A stretch of 42,890 nt of DNA from Bacillota bacterium (GCA_012799115.1 JAAZLY010000166.1:1-42890), one strand, 5' to 3'; shown: positions 1-9,251, numbered from the stretch's first letter. Notes: a model not told the origin generated them from the letters alone. Numbers and translations are program-made.

Positions 1-1
1 C

Positions 2-1348
2 GGCGTTATCCAACCTGAAGCAGTCGCCTTTGACATCAACCAAGAAAATCCCACTGCGTCCCTGTACGCAGAGGCCGAGAGAATTGCAGAAATGGTTGTC
101 ACCACTCCCTCGGATATGTGCCGATTGTCTCATCGCCTTGATCAGATTGCCACCTCCCGCCGCTTTGGCATTCCGCTTATGCTTGGAATGTTGGCCACCG
201 TCTTATGGATCACAATTGTAGGTGCGAACTATCCGTCGGAACTTTTGACCCGCCTGTTTCTTGGTATAGAACGTGTGTTAAGTGGTCTCTTCACAAGATT
301 AGGGAGCCCTCTTTGGCTCCATGATTCCGTAGTCCTGGGCATGTTTCGAGGCCTTGCCTGGGTTGTCTCGGTCATGCTTCCACCGATGGCCATCTTTTTT
401 CCCCTCTTCACTCTCCTGGAGGATTTTGGCTATCTCCCCCGCTTAGCGTTCAATCTGGATGCGTTGTTCCAAAAGGCAGGGGCCCATGGCAAACAGTCTT
501 TGACAATGGCAATGGGCTTTGGTTGCAATGCCGTAGGTGTGATCGCAGCCCGGATCATCGACTCTCCTAGAGATCGCTTGCTTGCCATCCTCACGAATAA
601 TCTTGTACCGTGCAATGGTCGGTTTCCCATACTCATTGTCATGGGTTCTATCATGGCCGGCGCAGTCATCGGAACACAGATGACAAGCTTCTACGCGGTT
701 CTCATAGTCCTGACCGCGCTTGTCATGAGTGTCTTGGCTACACTGCTGATTTCCCGCCTTCTAACTGCAACGATGCTTCGGGGAGAGCCATCGTTTTTCA
801 TCCTCGAACTCCCCCCTTACCGTCGTCCTCAAATTGGAACAGTCCTAGTTCGCTCCTTTCTTGATCGGACACTGACCGTTTTGTGGCGAGCAGTCGTCGT
901 AGCTGCACCTTGCGGACTCATTACCTGGGTCTTGGCGAATGTCTGGTTACAGGACCAGACTCTTTTCACCCATCTATCCCTCTGGCTCCAACCTATCGGC
1001 GAGATGATGGGACTAGATGGAGTCATTCTCCTCGCCTTTATTCTGGGAATTCCAGCTAACGAAATCGTTCTGCCCATCATCTTTATGGGCTACCTCTCTG
1101 GCAACACGCTCATGGAAGTTCAAGGACTCCAGGCGATCCAGGGAATCCTAACAGCCAACGGTTGGACCTGGGTCACCGCCCTAAATTTTGTCATCTTCAC
1201 CATCTTCCACTGGCCCTGTGCCACCACGCTGCTAACGATCAAAAGAGAGACTGGAAGCCTAAAATGGACTTTTTTGGCAGCTGTTCTGCCCACCACTGTC
1301 GGTATTGCACTTTGCACCCTACTCACTAATATTATTGGTATGTTATAA
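2..1348 (+). CDS. feoB: Ferrous iron transport protein B, C-terminal permease part (5' truncated by window)
   Basis: FeoB carries Fe(II) across the inner membrane. The frame is open from the first complete codon at position 2, so the gene starts upstream of the window; the internal ATG at 92 is not the true start. What remains (about 449 residues) begins in the linker after the cytosolic GTPase domain and covers the membrane permease domain. Family landmarks are visible: GANYPSELL after the first membrane helix, PLFTLLEDFGYLPRLAF, then GFGCNAVGV followed by a conserved ARIIDSPRDRLL segment and a second Cys in LVPCNGRFP. These match the two Gate motifs with conserved cysteines of FeoB. The GTPase motifs cannot be seen, being outside the window. 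It ends 184 bp before nifJ, which has its own promoter. I see no convincing intrinsic terminator. Confidence 0.93.
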   Translation, partial: GVIQPEAVAFDINQENPTASLYAEAERIAEMVVTTPSDMCRLSHRLDQIATSRRFGIPLMLGMLATVLWITIVGANYPSELLTRLFLGIERVLSGLFTRLGSPLWLHDSVVLGMFRGLAWVVSVMLPPMAIFFPLFTLLEDFGYLPRLAFNLDALFQKAGAHGKQSLTMAMGFGCNAVGVIAARIIDSPRDRLLAILTNNLVPCNGRFPILIVMGSIMAGAVIGTQMTSFYAVLIVLTALVMSVLATLLISRLLTATMLRGEPSFFILELPPYRRPQIGTVLVRSFLDRTLTVLWRAVVVAAPCGLITWVLANVWLQDQTLFTHLSLWLQPIGEMMGLDGVILLAFILGIPANEIVLPIIFMGYLSGNTLMEVQGLQAIQGILTANGWTWVTALNFVIFTIFHWPCATTLLTIKRETGSLKWTFLAAVLPTTVGIALCTLLTNIIGML

Positions 1349-1392
1349 TTCAGCGCCCCAAGGAGGGTCGCCCCTTTCCCCCTGTTAATAAT

Positions 1393-1422
1393 TTGACGTT
1401 CTATAATATAAAGGTGTATAAT
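1393..1422 (+). promoter_or_regulatory. Sigma-A type promoter for nifJ
   Basis: TTGACG at 1393-1398 and a perfect TATAAT at 1417-1422 are separated by 18 bp, giving a start near 1429 and a leader of about 100 nt. A second TATAAT at 1402-1407 has no matching -35. Position and quality suggest nifJ is transcribed independently of feoB. Confidence 0.7.
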
Positions 1423-1428
1423 TGGGAA

Positions 1429-1459
1429 GGAATCCAATGGCTAATCGAGAAGGGATTCC
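1429..1459 (+). promoter_or_regulatory. Hairpin at the start of the nifJ leader
   Basis: GGAATCC (1429-1435) and GGATTCC (1453-1459) form a 7-bp inverted repeat with a 17-nt loop, right at the predicted transcript 5' end. No U tract follows, so it is not a terminator. It may be an mRNA-stabilising 5' hairpin or an operator; the role is unknown. Confidence 0.35.
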
Positions 1460-1532
1460 CATGGAAAAAATGCCTGTCCTTGTGCCGCAGGCTTTATTTT
1501 CAATATTACTCAATAGGGGGTATAGTTAACTT

Positions 1533-4500
1533 ATGCGCAAGATGACTGTTAATGGTAACTTCGCAGCTGCCCATGTGGCCTACGCGTTTAGTGACGTAGC
1601 CGCGATTTATCCCATTACTCCGTCGTCCGATATGGGTGAATACTGTGATGAATGGGCCGCCCACGGACAAAAGAACATTTTTGGACGTCCTGTACGTGTT
1701 GCAGAACTCCAATCTGAAGCAGGAGCCGCAGGAGCTGTACACGGTTCTTTGGTAAGTGGAGCATTTACATCTACATTTACCGCTTCCCAGGGATTGCTTT
1801 TGAAAATTCCCAACATGTACAAGATTTCCGGCGAACTATTACCGGCTGTTTTCCATGTATCTGCTCGTTCTGTAGCAGCTCATGCCCTCTCCATCTTTGG
1901 TGACCATTCCGACGTCATGGCTGCACGGCAGACTGGATTTGCCATGCTGGCTTCCGCCTCTGTCCAAGAGAATATGGATCTGGCCCTCGTCGCTCACCTG
2001 GCTACCGTAAAAGCTCGGGTACCATTTGTCCATTTCTTTGACGGATTTAGAACCTCCCACGAGATTCAAAAAATCGATGTCATTGAATATGATGAAATGG
2101 CCAAGCTCATCGACAAAGATGCAGTTGCTGCCTTTAGAGCCCGGGGTTTGAATCCTGAGCATCCAGAGCTAAGGGGAACTGCCCAAAACCCAGATATCTA
2201 CTTCCAGGGTCGCGAAGCTGCTAACCCATACTATCTGGCCGTACCTGAGATCGTCATCGAGACCATGAAGCAAGTTGGCGATTTAACTGGTCGCTACTAC
2301 AAGCCCTTTGACTATGTAGGGGCCGAAGATGCTGAACATGTCATTATCTCCATGGGTTCTAGCACTGACACCATTGAAGAGACCGTAAACTTCCTAAACG
2401 CCCAAGGCGCCAAGCTCGGTCTAGTCAAGGTTCGTCTCTATCGTCCATTCTCAGCTAAGCACCTGGTAGAAGTGATTCCTTCCACCGTAAAACGTATCGC
2501 TGTTCTAGACCGCTGCAAAGAGCCCGGTTCTGTAGGCGAGCCTCTCTATCTTGATGTTCAGGCTGCCCTTGTAGAAACCGGTCGCGATGCTATCCAAGTG
2601 GTAGGCGGACGCTATGGTCTCAGCTCGAAACAGTTCACACCTGCTATGGTTAAGGCTGTCTTCGACAACCTCAATCAAGCTAATCCCAAGAACCACTTTA
2701 CCGTCGGCATCATTGATGATGTAACGAACACTTCCCTAGAAGTAAACGAAGACTTAGACATTGCACCTAAGGGACTCTTTAGTGCCAAGTTCTATGGTCT
2801 CGGTTCCGATGGTACTGTTGGTGCCAACCAAAATAGTATTAAGATCATTGGTGACGAAACAGACATGTATGCCCAAGGCTACTTTGAGTATGACTCCAAG
2901 AAATCTGGTGGCATTACCATTTCTCACCTGCGTTTTGGTCACACTCCGATCAAAGCACCTTACCTAGTAAGCCAACCTGACCTTGTAGCATGCCATAACC
3001 CATCCTACGTAACTCGTTACGACATGCTAGACGGCATTAAAGAAGGCGGCGTTTTCCTGCTCAACTCTCCTTGGAGTCTGGAGCAAATGGAAACAGAGTT
3101 GCCAGCCCATGTCAAGCGGACCATTGCTGAGAAGAAACTCCGCTTCTACAACATTGACGCCGTAGCAATTGCTGCTGAAATTGGCTTAGGCGGCCGCATC
3201 AACACAATCTTGCAGGCTTCCTTCTTCCAGATTGCGAATGTTATTCCGCCAGCAGACGCCTTGCGCTTCATCAAAGAGGCTATTTTCCAATCTTATGGTG
3301 ACAAGGGCGAGAAGATTGTTAATATGAACTACGCAGCCGTAGACAGTGCAACATCGCACTTGGTAGAAGTAAACTACCCTGCAAGTTGGGCTGATGCTAC
3401 AGAAGCGGCAGCCACTGTAGAACCTACAATCCCATTTGTGGATGAAGTCGTACGTCCAGTGCAATCCCTCAAGGGTAACGATCTTCCTGTAAGTGCCTTT
3501 ACCCCTGACGGAGTCATGCCTACTGGAACCACGGCCTATGAGAAGCGTGGAATTGCAATCAATGTACCCAACTGGATTCCCGAAAATTGTATCCAGTGTA
3601 ACCAATGTTCCTTTGTCTGCCCCCATGCTGTAATTCGTCCATTCTTGGCAACGGAGGAAGATTTGGAAAACGCACCTGAAGAGTTTGTAACCCTTAAGGG
3701 TGTGGGTCGTGACTTGGCTGATCTTCGTTACCGTATCCAAATTTCGCCTCTAGATTGTACAGGTTGTGGCAACTGTGCTCAGGTCTGCCCCGCTAAGGAG
3801 AAAGCCTTGGTCATGGAACCATTAGTAGACCACGCTCGAGTACAAGACGAGAACTGGAACTTTGCCATCAATCTACCAAATCGCGGTGCACATATTGCTC
3901 CTAACAACGTCAAGGGTAGCCAGTTTAAACAGCCACTCTTTGAGTTCTCGGGTGCCTGTGCCGGTTGCGGTGAGACTGCCTATATTAAACTAGCAACACA
4001 ACTGTTCGGCGACCGCATGATGATCGCCAACGCCACTGGTTGCTCCTCCATCTATGGTGGAAGTGCACCAACCTGTCCATACACAAAGAACGAGTTTGGA
4101 CATGGACCAAGCTGGGCTAACTCACTCTTTGAGGACAATGCAGAATTCGGCTTCGGCATGAATCTTGCCCAAGAAGCTCGCAGAAGTCAGCTTGCTGATA
4201 TGATGGCCGAACTCTTAGACCAGGATATTCCAACAGAACTTAAGGAAGCCCTTCAGCTCTGGATCGACAATCTCAATGATGCTGAAGTTACACGGACAAC
4301 AGCTGAGACCATCAAGGAACTACTCCCCGCAGCCATTGAGCAAACCTCTGGCGATCTGCAGGAAGTTCTCAAGTCCATCCTGGCCAATGCAGACATTTTG
4401 GTCAAGAAATCCATTTGGATTATCGGTGGAGACGGCTGGGCCTATGACATTGGCTACGGCGGTCTAGACCACGTACTCGCCTCTGGTGCTGATGTGAACG

Positions 4501-5054
4501 TTCTGGTCTTGGATACCGAAGTCTACTCCAACACCGGCGGTCAGGCCTCTAAGTCGACTCCAACTGGAGCAGTTGCCAAGTTTGCCAGCTCCGGTAAGCG
4601 TACACGTAAGAAGGATCTAGGCATGATGGCTATGAGCTATGGCTATGTCTACGTGGCAACAGTTGCCATGGGTGCTAACCGCAACCAGCTCATGAAAGCT
4701 ATGATCGAAGCGGAAAGCTATGACGGACCGTCTTTGATTATTGCCTACTCCCCATGTATCAACCATGGTATCAATATGAGCCTCAGCGTAGAAGAGAGCA
4801 AGAACGCAGTCGAGTGCGGCTACTGGAATCTCTATCGCTTCGATCCTCGCAAGGAAGCTGCAGGCGAGAATCCATTTACCCTCGACTCCAAGGAGCCTGA
4901 TTATGAGAAGTTCCAGGATTACCTCAAGAGTCAGGTACGCTACTCCAGACTCGCTCGTCAGTTCCCCGAGCATGCTCAGGAACTTTACGAACAAGCCGAG
5001 GCTGATGTCAGACGCCGCTACAATAGTTACAAGAGGCTTGCAGAAGTCTTTTAG
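1533..5054 (+). CDS. nifJ: Pyruvate:ferredoxin (flavodoxin) oxidoreductase, single-chain
   Basis: This enzyme oxidises pyruvate with CoA to acetyl-CoA and CO2 and reduces ferredoxin in the cytosol. The 1173-residue length matches the fused homodimeric class. Domain order is visible. The N-terminal pyrimidine-binding domain starts with TVNGNFAAAHVAYAFS and IYPITPSS. The central CoA and gamma domains follow. The 2[4Fe-4S] ferredoxin domain has CIQCNQCSFVCP (Cys686 onward) and CTGCGNCAQVCP (Cys742 onward). The C-terminal TPP domain has proximal-cluster cysteines at 809, 812, 837 and 1075 and the diphosphate-binding GDGW around 966 with NTGG downstream. All cluster ligands are present. The start ATG has AGGGGG 12 nt upstream; ATG 1542 is a possible alternative. 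It is monocistronic, with a promoter at 1393 and a terminator at 5080. This is the main evidence for ferredoxin-based anaerobic metabolism here. Confidence 0.98.
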   Translation: MRKMTVNGNFAAAHVAYAFSDVAAIYPITPSSDMGEYCDEWAAHGQKNIFGRPVRVAELQSEAGAAGAVHGSLVSGAFTSTFTASQGLLLKIPNMYKISGELLPAVFHVSARSVAAHALSIFGDHSDVMAARQTGFAMLASASVQENMDLALVAHLATVKARVPFVHFFDGFRTSHEIQKIDVIEYDEMAKLIDKDAVAAFRARGLNPEHPELRGTAQNPDIYFQGREAANPYYLAVPEIVIETMKQVGDLTGRYYKPFDYVGAEDAEHVIISMGSSTDTIEETVNFLNAQGAKLGLVKVRLYRPFSAKHLVEVIPSTVKRIAVLDRCKEPGSVGEPLYLDVQAALVETGRDAIQVVGGRYGLSSKQFTPAMVKAVFDNLNQANPKNHFTVGIIDDVTNTSLEVNEDLDIAPKGLFSAKFYGLGSDGTVGANQNSIKIIGDETDMYAQGYFEYDSKKSGGITISHLRFGHTPIKAPYLVSQPDLVACHNPSYVTRYDMLDGIKEGGVFLLNSPWSLEQMETELPAHVKRTIAEKKLRFYNIDAVAIAAEIGLGGRINTILQASFFQIANVIPPADALRFIKEAIFQSYGDKGEKIVNMNYAAVDSATSHLVEVNYPASWADATEAAATVEPTIPFVDEVVRPVQSLKGNDLPVSAFTPDGVMPTGTTAYEKRGIAINVPNWIPENCIQCNQCSFVCPHAVIRPFLATEEDLENAPEEFVTLKGVGRDLADLRYRIQISPLDCTGCGNCAQVCPAKEKALVMEPLVDHARVQDENWNFAINLPNRGAHIAPNNVKGSQFKQPLFEFSGACAGCGETAYIKLATQLFGDRMMIANATGCSSIYGGSAPTCPYTKNEFGHGPSWANSLFEDNAEFGFGMNLAQEARRSQLADMMAELLDQDIPTELKEALQLWIDNLNDAEVTRTTAETIKELLPAAIEQTSGDLQEVLKSILANADILVKKSIWIIGGDGWAYDIGYGGLDHVLASGADVNVLVLDTEVYSNTGGQASKSTPTGAVAKFASSGKRTRKKDLGMMAMSYGYVYVATVAMGANRNQLMKAMIEAESYDGPSLIIAYSPCINHGINMSLSVEESKNAVECGYWNLYRFDPRKEAAGENPFTLDSKEPDYEKFQDYLKSQVRYSRLARQFPEHAQELYEQAEADVRRRYNSYKRLAEVF

Positions 5055-5075
5055 TACTACATGAATGGAACCTGC

Positions 5076-5102
5076 AAAAGCAGCCCCTCGGGGCTGCTTT
5101 TT
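5076..5102 (+). terminator. Bidirectional intrinsic terminator between nifJ and the cortex hydrolase gene
   Basis: GCAGCCCC (5080-5087) pairs with GGGGCTGC (5090-5097), flanked by AAAA and TTTTT so it works in both directions. It separates convergent nifJ and the minus-strand hydrolase whose stop is at 5103. Confidence 0.9.
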
Positions 5103-5711
5103 CTAGGCAAAGACGTGGTCACCGATCTGGAGCTTTACTGTGCGGGTCCACACCCAGCTTGACGGGGGTACCTTGCGGGGATTCCAAAAGAAGACCGACC
5201 CATGGGTCGGGTCTACACCCGACATAGCTTCTAGAACAGCAAGGTAGGCTAAATTGTCTGGCGTCTGATAAATTGTCCCGTTGGCCACCGGTTCGAACTG
5301 ACGGGGCTGAAAGATTGCCTCCCGTACTGTATTGGGGAAGTCTGGGTGCTTAACTCGGTTAAGCAAGACTGCGGCAACCGCGATCTGCCCTGTGAAGGGT
5401 TCTCCCCTCGCTTCAGCAAATACCAGACGAGCTAGGAGCGCAATATCATCTAAGTCGCTCTGGGAGTATACTCCCTCTGGCAAAACAAACCCACCCTCCA
5501 AAGACGGCAATGTGGGTGTAGACGGAAGTTCGTCGTTTACAATTGGCTCCTCATTGTCCTGGGAACCAACCGGTATAGTCAGGGATTGACCGATCATGAT
5601 TTGGTCTCCCTGCAGACCATTTGCCAAGCATAACTGCTCGAGGCTAACTTGATACTCCTGGGCTATGCGCCACAGAGTATCCCCAGCCTTCACGACATGA
5701 ATGCGAGACAC
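5103..5711 (-). CDS. LysM domain plus SleB-type (Hydrolase_2) cell wall/cortex hydrolase
   Basis: This is a predicted peptidoglycan hydrolase of 202 residues. Residues 4-48 form one LysM domain (VKAGDTLWRIA, then a G-x-SLTIP end). Residues 49-80 are a Pro/Glu-rich linker. Residues 85-202 match the SleB/CwlJ Hydrolase_2 fold, with the conserved acidic residue in FAEARGE (Glu100), the NRV element and HGSVFFWNP near the end. The GTG start at 5711 is favoured by AAGGAG 7 nt upstream. No signal peptide or membrane helix is visible, unlike secreted SleB. Similar LysM-Hydrolase_2 proteins are associated with spores or made in the mother cell, so the lack of a signal fits a role in spore coat or cortex. 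Substrate specificity (cortex lytic transglycosylase) is inferred from the family. Confidence 0.85.
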   Translation of the reverse strand: MSRIHVVKAGDTLWRIAQEYQVSLEQLCLANGLQGDQIMIGQSLTIPVGSQDNEEPIVNDELPSTPTLPSLEGGFVLPEGVYSQSDLDDIALLARLVFAEARGEPFTGQIAVAAVLLNRVKHPDFPNTVREAIFQPRQFEPVANGTIYQTPDNLAYLAVLEAMSGVDPTHGSVFFWNPRKVPPSSWVWTRTVKLQIGDHVFA

Positions 5712-5855
5712 GCGATCACTCCTTTCACTTGGGATTGTCTCCAGATAGCCTATGCAAGGAGGACGCCCTCGGCAACTTACCTAGGTACTTGAAGGAAGAA
5801 CGTTCTATATGTCAAACTATAGTGCATACTATATCCATCACTAAGGAGGATGAGA

Positions 5856-6563
5856 ATGACTACACCGCATAATGCAGCAAAACCCGGTGATATCGCAAAA
5901 ACGGTTCTGATGCCAGGCGATCCACTCCGGGCCAAGTTTGTAGCTGAGACGTATCTTACAGATGTTAAGTGTTACAACGAAGTTCGGGGTATGTATGGTT
6001 TTACAGGGCTTTACCAGGGAAAACCCGTGTCCGTACAGGGCCATGGAATGGGAATGCCTTCCATTGGAATTTATACCTACGAACTGTATAATATGTATGA
6101 TGTAGACAACAACATACGTATCGGTTCAGCAGGTGCGATCCGCGAAGACGTGAAGATCATGGATCTGGTCTTTGGCATGGGCGCCTGTACAGACTCAAAT
6201 TATGCCTATCAATACGGCATGCCAGGCACCTACGCCCCTATCGCGACGTATGAACTCCTAGAAAAGGCTGTAGAGATCGCCAAGGAGAAAGGGCAAAAGT
6301 ACTTTGTGGGCAACATTTTGTCAGCAGACATCTTCTACAATGAGTTGGGTAAACCAACTGCTTGGAAGGAAATGGGTGTGCTCGCTGTAGAAATGGAAGC
6401 AGCTGCCTTATACCTCAATGCAGCCAAAGCCAAGAAAAACGCCCTCTGTATGCTAACGATCTCTGATGAACTTCACAGTGGCAAAGAACTCCCGGCCCAT
6501 GATCGCCAAGTCAGTTTCACGCAGATGATGGAAATCGCCCTGGAGCTGGCCATTAGTCTCTAG
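5856..6563 (+). CDS. deoD: Purine-nucleoside phosphorylase, DeoD type
   Basis: DeoD is a cytosolic phosphorylase of purine (deoxy)nucleosides, giving the free base and (deoxy)ribose-1-phosphate. It is a trimeric/hexameric member of the NP-I family. The 235-residue protein aligns along its length with E. coli DeoD: TPHN start, VLMPGDPLRAKF, EVRGMYGFTG, GHGMGMPS, IRIGSAGAI, VEMEAAALY and TISDELH carrying the catalytic Asp. ATG 5850 directly abuts the AAGGAGG at 5843-5849 and cannot be used well; ATG 5856 has 6-nt spacing and matches the family N terminus. The gene stands alone, divergent from the hydrolase, with a strong terminator at 6581. Confidence 0.95.
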   Translation: MTTPHNAAKPGDIAKTVLMPGDPLRAKFVAETYLTDVKCYNEVRGMYGFTGLYQGKPVSVQGHGMGMPSIGIYTYELYNMYDVDNNIRIGSAGAIREDVKIMDLVFGMGACTDSNYAYQYGMPGTYAPIATYELLEKAVEIAKEKGQKYFVGNILSADIFYNELGKPTAWKEMGVLAVEMEAAALYLNAAKAKKNALCMLTISDELHSGKELPAHDRQVSFTQMMEIALELAISL

Positions 6564-6580
6564 ACGTCCCGAAAACTCGA

Positions 6581-6610
6581 AAACCCAACCCCCTTGGGTT
6601 GGGTTTCTTT
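6581..6610 (+). terminator. Intrinsic terminator after deoD
   Basis: AAACCCAACCC (6581-6591) and GGGTTGGGTTT (6596-6606) form an 11-bp stem with a CCTT loop, followed by CTTT. It lies between deoD and lysA. Confidence 0.88.
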
Positions 6611-6666
6611 ATTCTTGGGATTCATTGATGCTATCTATATCCTACTCAGATTGCTGGAGGTTTCCT

Positions 6667-7923
6667 ATGAAAAGACCATTTGTTGATGCAACAACCCTAC
6701 GTAAAATCGTTGCAGAGTACCCCACTCCCTTTCATCTCTATGACGAACAAGGCATTCGAGATAACGCCCGCCGGCTTCACCAGGCCTTCGCTTGGAACGC
6801 AGGCTTTAAAGAGTACTTTGCCGTCAAGGCCACGCCGAATCCCACGATTCTGACCATCCTTAAAGAAGAAGGTTGCGGAGTGGACTGCGCTACATCTACC
6901 GAACTACTTCTTGCTGATGCAGTAGGATTTAAGGGACAGGAGATCATGTTTTCATCCAATATGACATCCCTTGAGGATTTTCAGCATGCCCACCAACTTG
7001 GTGCCATCATAAACCTCGATGATCTGACTGATGTAGAGTACATCAAACAGCTGCCCACGATTCCTAAAACAATCTGTTTGCGCTATAATCCAGGGGGCAA
7101 TTTCTCCATTAGCAATGAGATCATGGATACCCCTGGTGAGGCAAAATATGGTATGACTCGCTCCCAGCTCAGTCTAGCCATTACCCAGCTCTTGGATCTT
7201 GGTGTCGAACAATTTGGACTTCATGCCTTTTTAGCCAGCAACACGACGACGAACGACTACTATCCCACCCTGGCCAAGATTCTTTTTGAACTCGTTCGAG
7301 ATCTACAAGAGGAGACAGGAGCCCACTTCACTTTGGTGAATCTCTCAGGGGGCATTGGCGTTCCCTACCACCCCGACCAAAAAGCTGCAGACATTACGGC
7401 TATCGGCTCTGGGGTAGAAGTAGCCTTCAACAGCATTCTAGTGCCAGCTGGCCTAGGAGATCTGTCTATCGTTGCCGAACTAGGGCGTTTTATGCTGGCA
7501 CCGTACGGGCACTTAGTGGCCACCGCTGTACGTCGTAAGGACATCTATAAGCACTATATTGGCCTAGATGCCTCTGCGGCCAATCTGATGCGTCCGGCCA
7601 TGTATGGGTCGTATCATCACATTACCATTGCAGGCAAAGAAGATGCCCCCCATGACCACATCTATGATGTCGTAGGAGGGCTCTGCGAGAACAATGACAA
7701 GTTTGCGATTAACAGGAAGTTACCAGAGATTGAGCTGGGTGACCTAGTCGTAATTCACGACACAGGTGCCCACGGTTTCTCCATGGGATACAACTACAAT
7801 GGGAAACTCCGCTCAGCAGAAGTATTACTCAAGGCTGATGGGAGCACCGAACTGATTCGTCGGGCCGAAACCCCTGAGGATTACTTCGCTACCCTCAAGC
7901 TTCCTGTACGCTCAAGCCTTTAG
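6667..7923 (+). CDS. lysA: Diaminopimelate decarboxylase
   Basis: LysA is a PLP enzyme that decarboxylates meso-diaminopimelate to L-lysine, the last lysine step; it acts in the cytosol. The protein has 418 residues. The PLP lysine is Lys54 in EYFAVKATPN. The glycine-rich phosphate-binding stretch is LVNLSGGIG. The active-site Cys is Cys340 in GLCENNDKF, followed by HDTGAHG and MGYNYNGKLRSAE. CENND rather than the more common CESGD marks a known LysA subgroup frequent in anaerobes. The start ATG 6667 has TGGAGG 6 nt upstream; an in-frame ATG at 6625 lacks a ribosome site. No lysine riboswitch is seen in the short upstream gap. The 3' end overlaps convergent msrA by 12 bp. Confidence 0.93.
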   Translation: MKRPFVDATTLRKIVAEYPTPFHLYDEQGIRDNARRLHQAFAWNAGFKEYFAVKATPNPTILTILKEEGCGVDCATSTELLLADAVGFKGQEIMFSSNMTSLEDFQHAHQLGAIINLDDLTDVEYIKQLPTIPKTICLRYNPGGNFSISNEIMDTPGEAKYGMTRSQLSLAITQLLDLGVEQFGLHAFLASNTTTNDYYPTLAKILFELVRDLQEETGAHFTLVNLSGGIGVPYHPDQKAADITAIGSGVEVAFNSILVPAGLGDLSIVAELGRFMLAPYGHLVATAVRRKDIYKHYIGLDASAANLMRPAMYGSYHHITIAGKEDAPHDHIYDVVGGLCENNDKFAINRKLPEIELGDLVVIHDTGAHGFSMGYNYNGKLRSAEVLLKADGSTELIRRAETPEDYFATLKLPVRSSL

Positions 7924-8442
7924 CCTGGCTTGAAACTCTTTGCGGAACTTGACCACTTTAGGGGCAATCACCATCTGACAATACCCCTGCTGGGGGTTTA
8001 GGGCAAAGTAATCGTGATGATAGTCTTCAGCAGGATAGAAGATCGCTAGTTGCGTAAGTTCAGTGACAATGGGATCATCCCAAAGTGAAGCCATGTTGGT
8101 CATCACTTCCCTAGCGACTTCTTTTTCGTCGTCAGTTTCATAGAAGACAACAGAACGGTATTGGGTGCCAACGTCTCCCCCTTGCCGATTTAGCGTTGTT
8201 GGATCATGAATGCTAAAGAAGACTTCCAAGAGGTCTTTGTAGCTGATGACATCTGGGTCATAGGTGATTTGAATGACCTCAGCGTGGCCCGTTTCATCTG
8301 TGCAGACTTGCTTATAGGTCGGATTTTCCACGTGCCCACCACTATAACCGGGAACAACGGCTACTACACCCTTTAGATCCTTAAAGATCGCTTCTAGACA
8401 CCAAAAACATCCTCCACCAAACGTGGCCGTGCGATGATTCAT
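7912..8442 (-). CDS. msrA: Peptide methionine-(S)-S-oxide reductase
   Basis: MsrA reduces methionine-S-sulfoxide in proteins back to methionine, an oxidative damage repair function. The 176-residue protein has the catalytic GCFWC motif (Cys12), GYSGGHVENPTY, GHAEVIQI, QYRS and AEDYHHDYF near the C terminus, plus a downstream GYCQ Cys that could be the resolving residue. The chosen ATG (8442) has AAGGGA about 8 nt upstream and gives the expected short N terminus; a TTG at 8472 would add ten unrelated residues. No MsrB domain is fused. The gene is divergent from the methyltransferase (45-bp gap) and overlaps lysA at its 3' end. Confidence 0.95.
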   Translation of the reverse strand: MNHRTATFGGGCFWCLEAIFKDLKGVVAVVPGYSGGHVENPTYKQVCTDETGHAEVIQITYDPDVISYKDLLEVFFSIHDPTTLNRQGGDVGTQYRSVVFYETDDEKEVAREVMTNMASLWDDPIVTELTQLAIFYPAEDYHHDYFALNPQQGYCQMVIAPKVVKFRKEFQARLKA

Positions 8443-8486
8443 GCTTCTCGTCCCTTCGAATTCAAATATCAAGAAAAGGTGATCAC

Positions 8487-9251
8487 TTGGATTCTATCTA
8501 TAGATATCCCCAATACTATGAAATAGCCTACTCCTACCGGAATATTGCCGCGGAAGTCGATGTAATGGAGGAAGCTGTGCGCAAGTACTCCAAGATTCCG
8601 GTACAGACTGTCTTGGAACTAGCATGTGGCAACAGTCCCCACATGCTTGAGCTAGCTGCTCGGGGTTACGATTACTATGGCCTAGACATAAGTCCTACCA
8701 TGATCGAGTTTGCCCAAGAAAAAGCCAGAGAACACGGACTGGATGTCCATTTTTATCTAGCCAACTTCGTCGACTTTCAGATCGAAAAGCCGGTAGACTT
8801 CGTCTACATCATGCTCGGTTCTCTCTATGTGAATAACACCGAAGAGCTTCTCAGTCACTTTGCCAATGTGTATCAAGCCCTGAAACCTGGCGGACTGTAC
8901 TTCCTCGAATGGTGCATTGACTTTGCTTCCCTCGATAACAGCCTTGATAGCTGGGTCATGCGTCAAGACGGGATCACCGTTACCACCCGTTACTCAACGC
9001 GTCTACATAATGCCCCAGAGCAGCTCTATGAAGAGAACATCCTCTTTACCATCAAAGATAAGGGGAAACCCCTCAAGTTACTCCATACAGGCCTACGGAG
9101 AGCGATCTTTCCTCAGGAGTTTGTCTTGGCCGCCACCAAGCTCAACGGATTTGAGCTTCTAGGTTGGTGGGATGACTGGAACTGGAATCGTCCCCTAGGA
9201 GAAGGACGGGGCGAAATCGTCCGCCCCATCACAGTATTACGCCGTCCCTAG
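8487..9251 (+). CDS. SAM-dependent methyltransferase, substrate unknown
   Basis: This is a class I methyltransferase of 254 residues. Motif I is VLELACGNSPHMLEL (about residues 41-55), followed by the acidic YYGLDIS ribose-binding loop, a NFVDF-type motif and LKPGGLYFLEW (post-motif III). The C-terminal half has an added beta-rich segment ending in GWWDDWNWNRP, a pattern seen in small-molecule methyltransferases. Substrate cannot be inferred; neighbours (msrA, alcohol dehydrogenase) are transcribed the other way. The start is TTG 8487, chosen because AAGGTG lies just upstream and the next in-frame ATG would remove motif-preceding helices. The stop overlaps the convergent adh gene by 4 bp. Confidence 0.85.
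   Translation: MDSIYRYPQYYEIAYSYRNIAAEVDVMEEAVRKYSKIPVQTVLELACGNSPHMLELAARGYDYYGLDISPTMIEFAQEKAREHGLDVHFYLANFVDFQIEKPVDFVYIMLGSLYVNNTEELLSHFANVYQALKPGGLYFLEWCIDFASLDNSLDSWVMRQDGITVTTRYSTRLHNAPEQLYEENILFTIKDKGKPLKLLHTGLRRAIFPQEFVLAATKLNGFELLGWWDDWNWNRPLGEGRGEIVRPITVLRRP

Noticed and set aside
1353..1374. Possible terminator after feoB
   Set aside because: AAGG(A)GG/CCCCTT pairs only with a bulge and is followed by CCCCC rather than a U tract.
3186..3740. 184-codon open frame antisense to nifJ
   Set aside because: It lies wholly inside a well-conserved part of PFOR and has no ribosome site or recognisable domain.
5760..5840. Promoter for deoD
   Set aside because: Several A/T-rich hexamers (TATAGT, TACTAT) occur but none has a -35 at 16-18 bp, so I do not call one.
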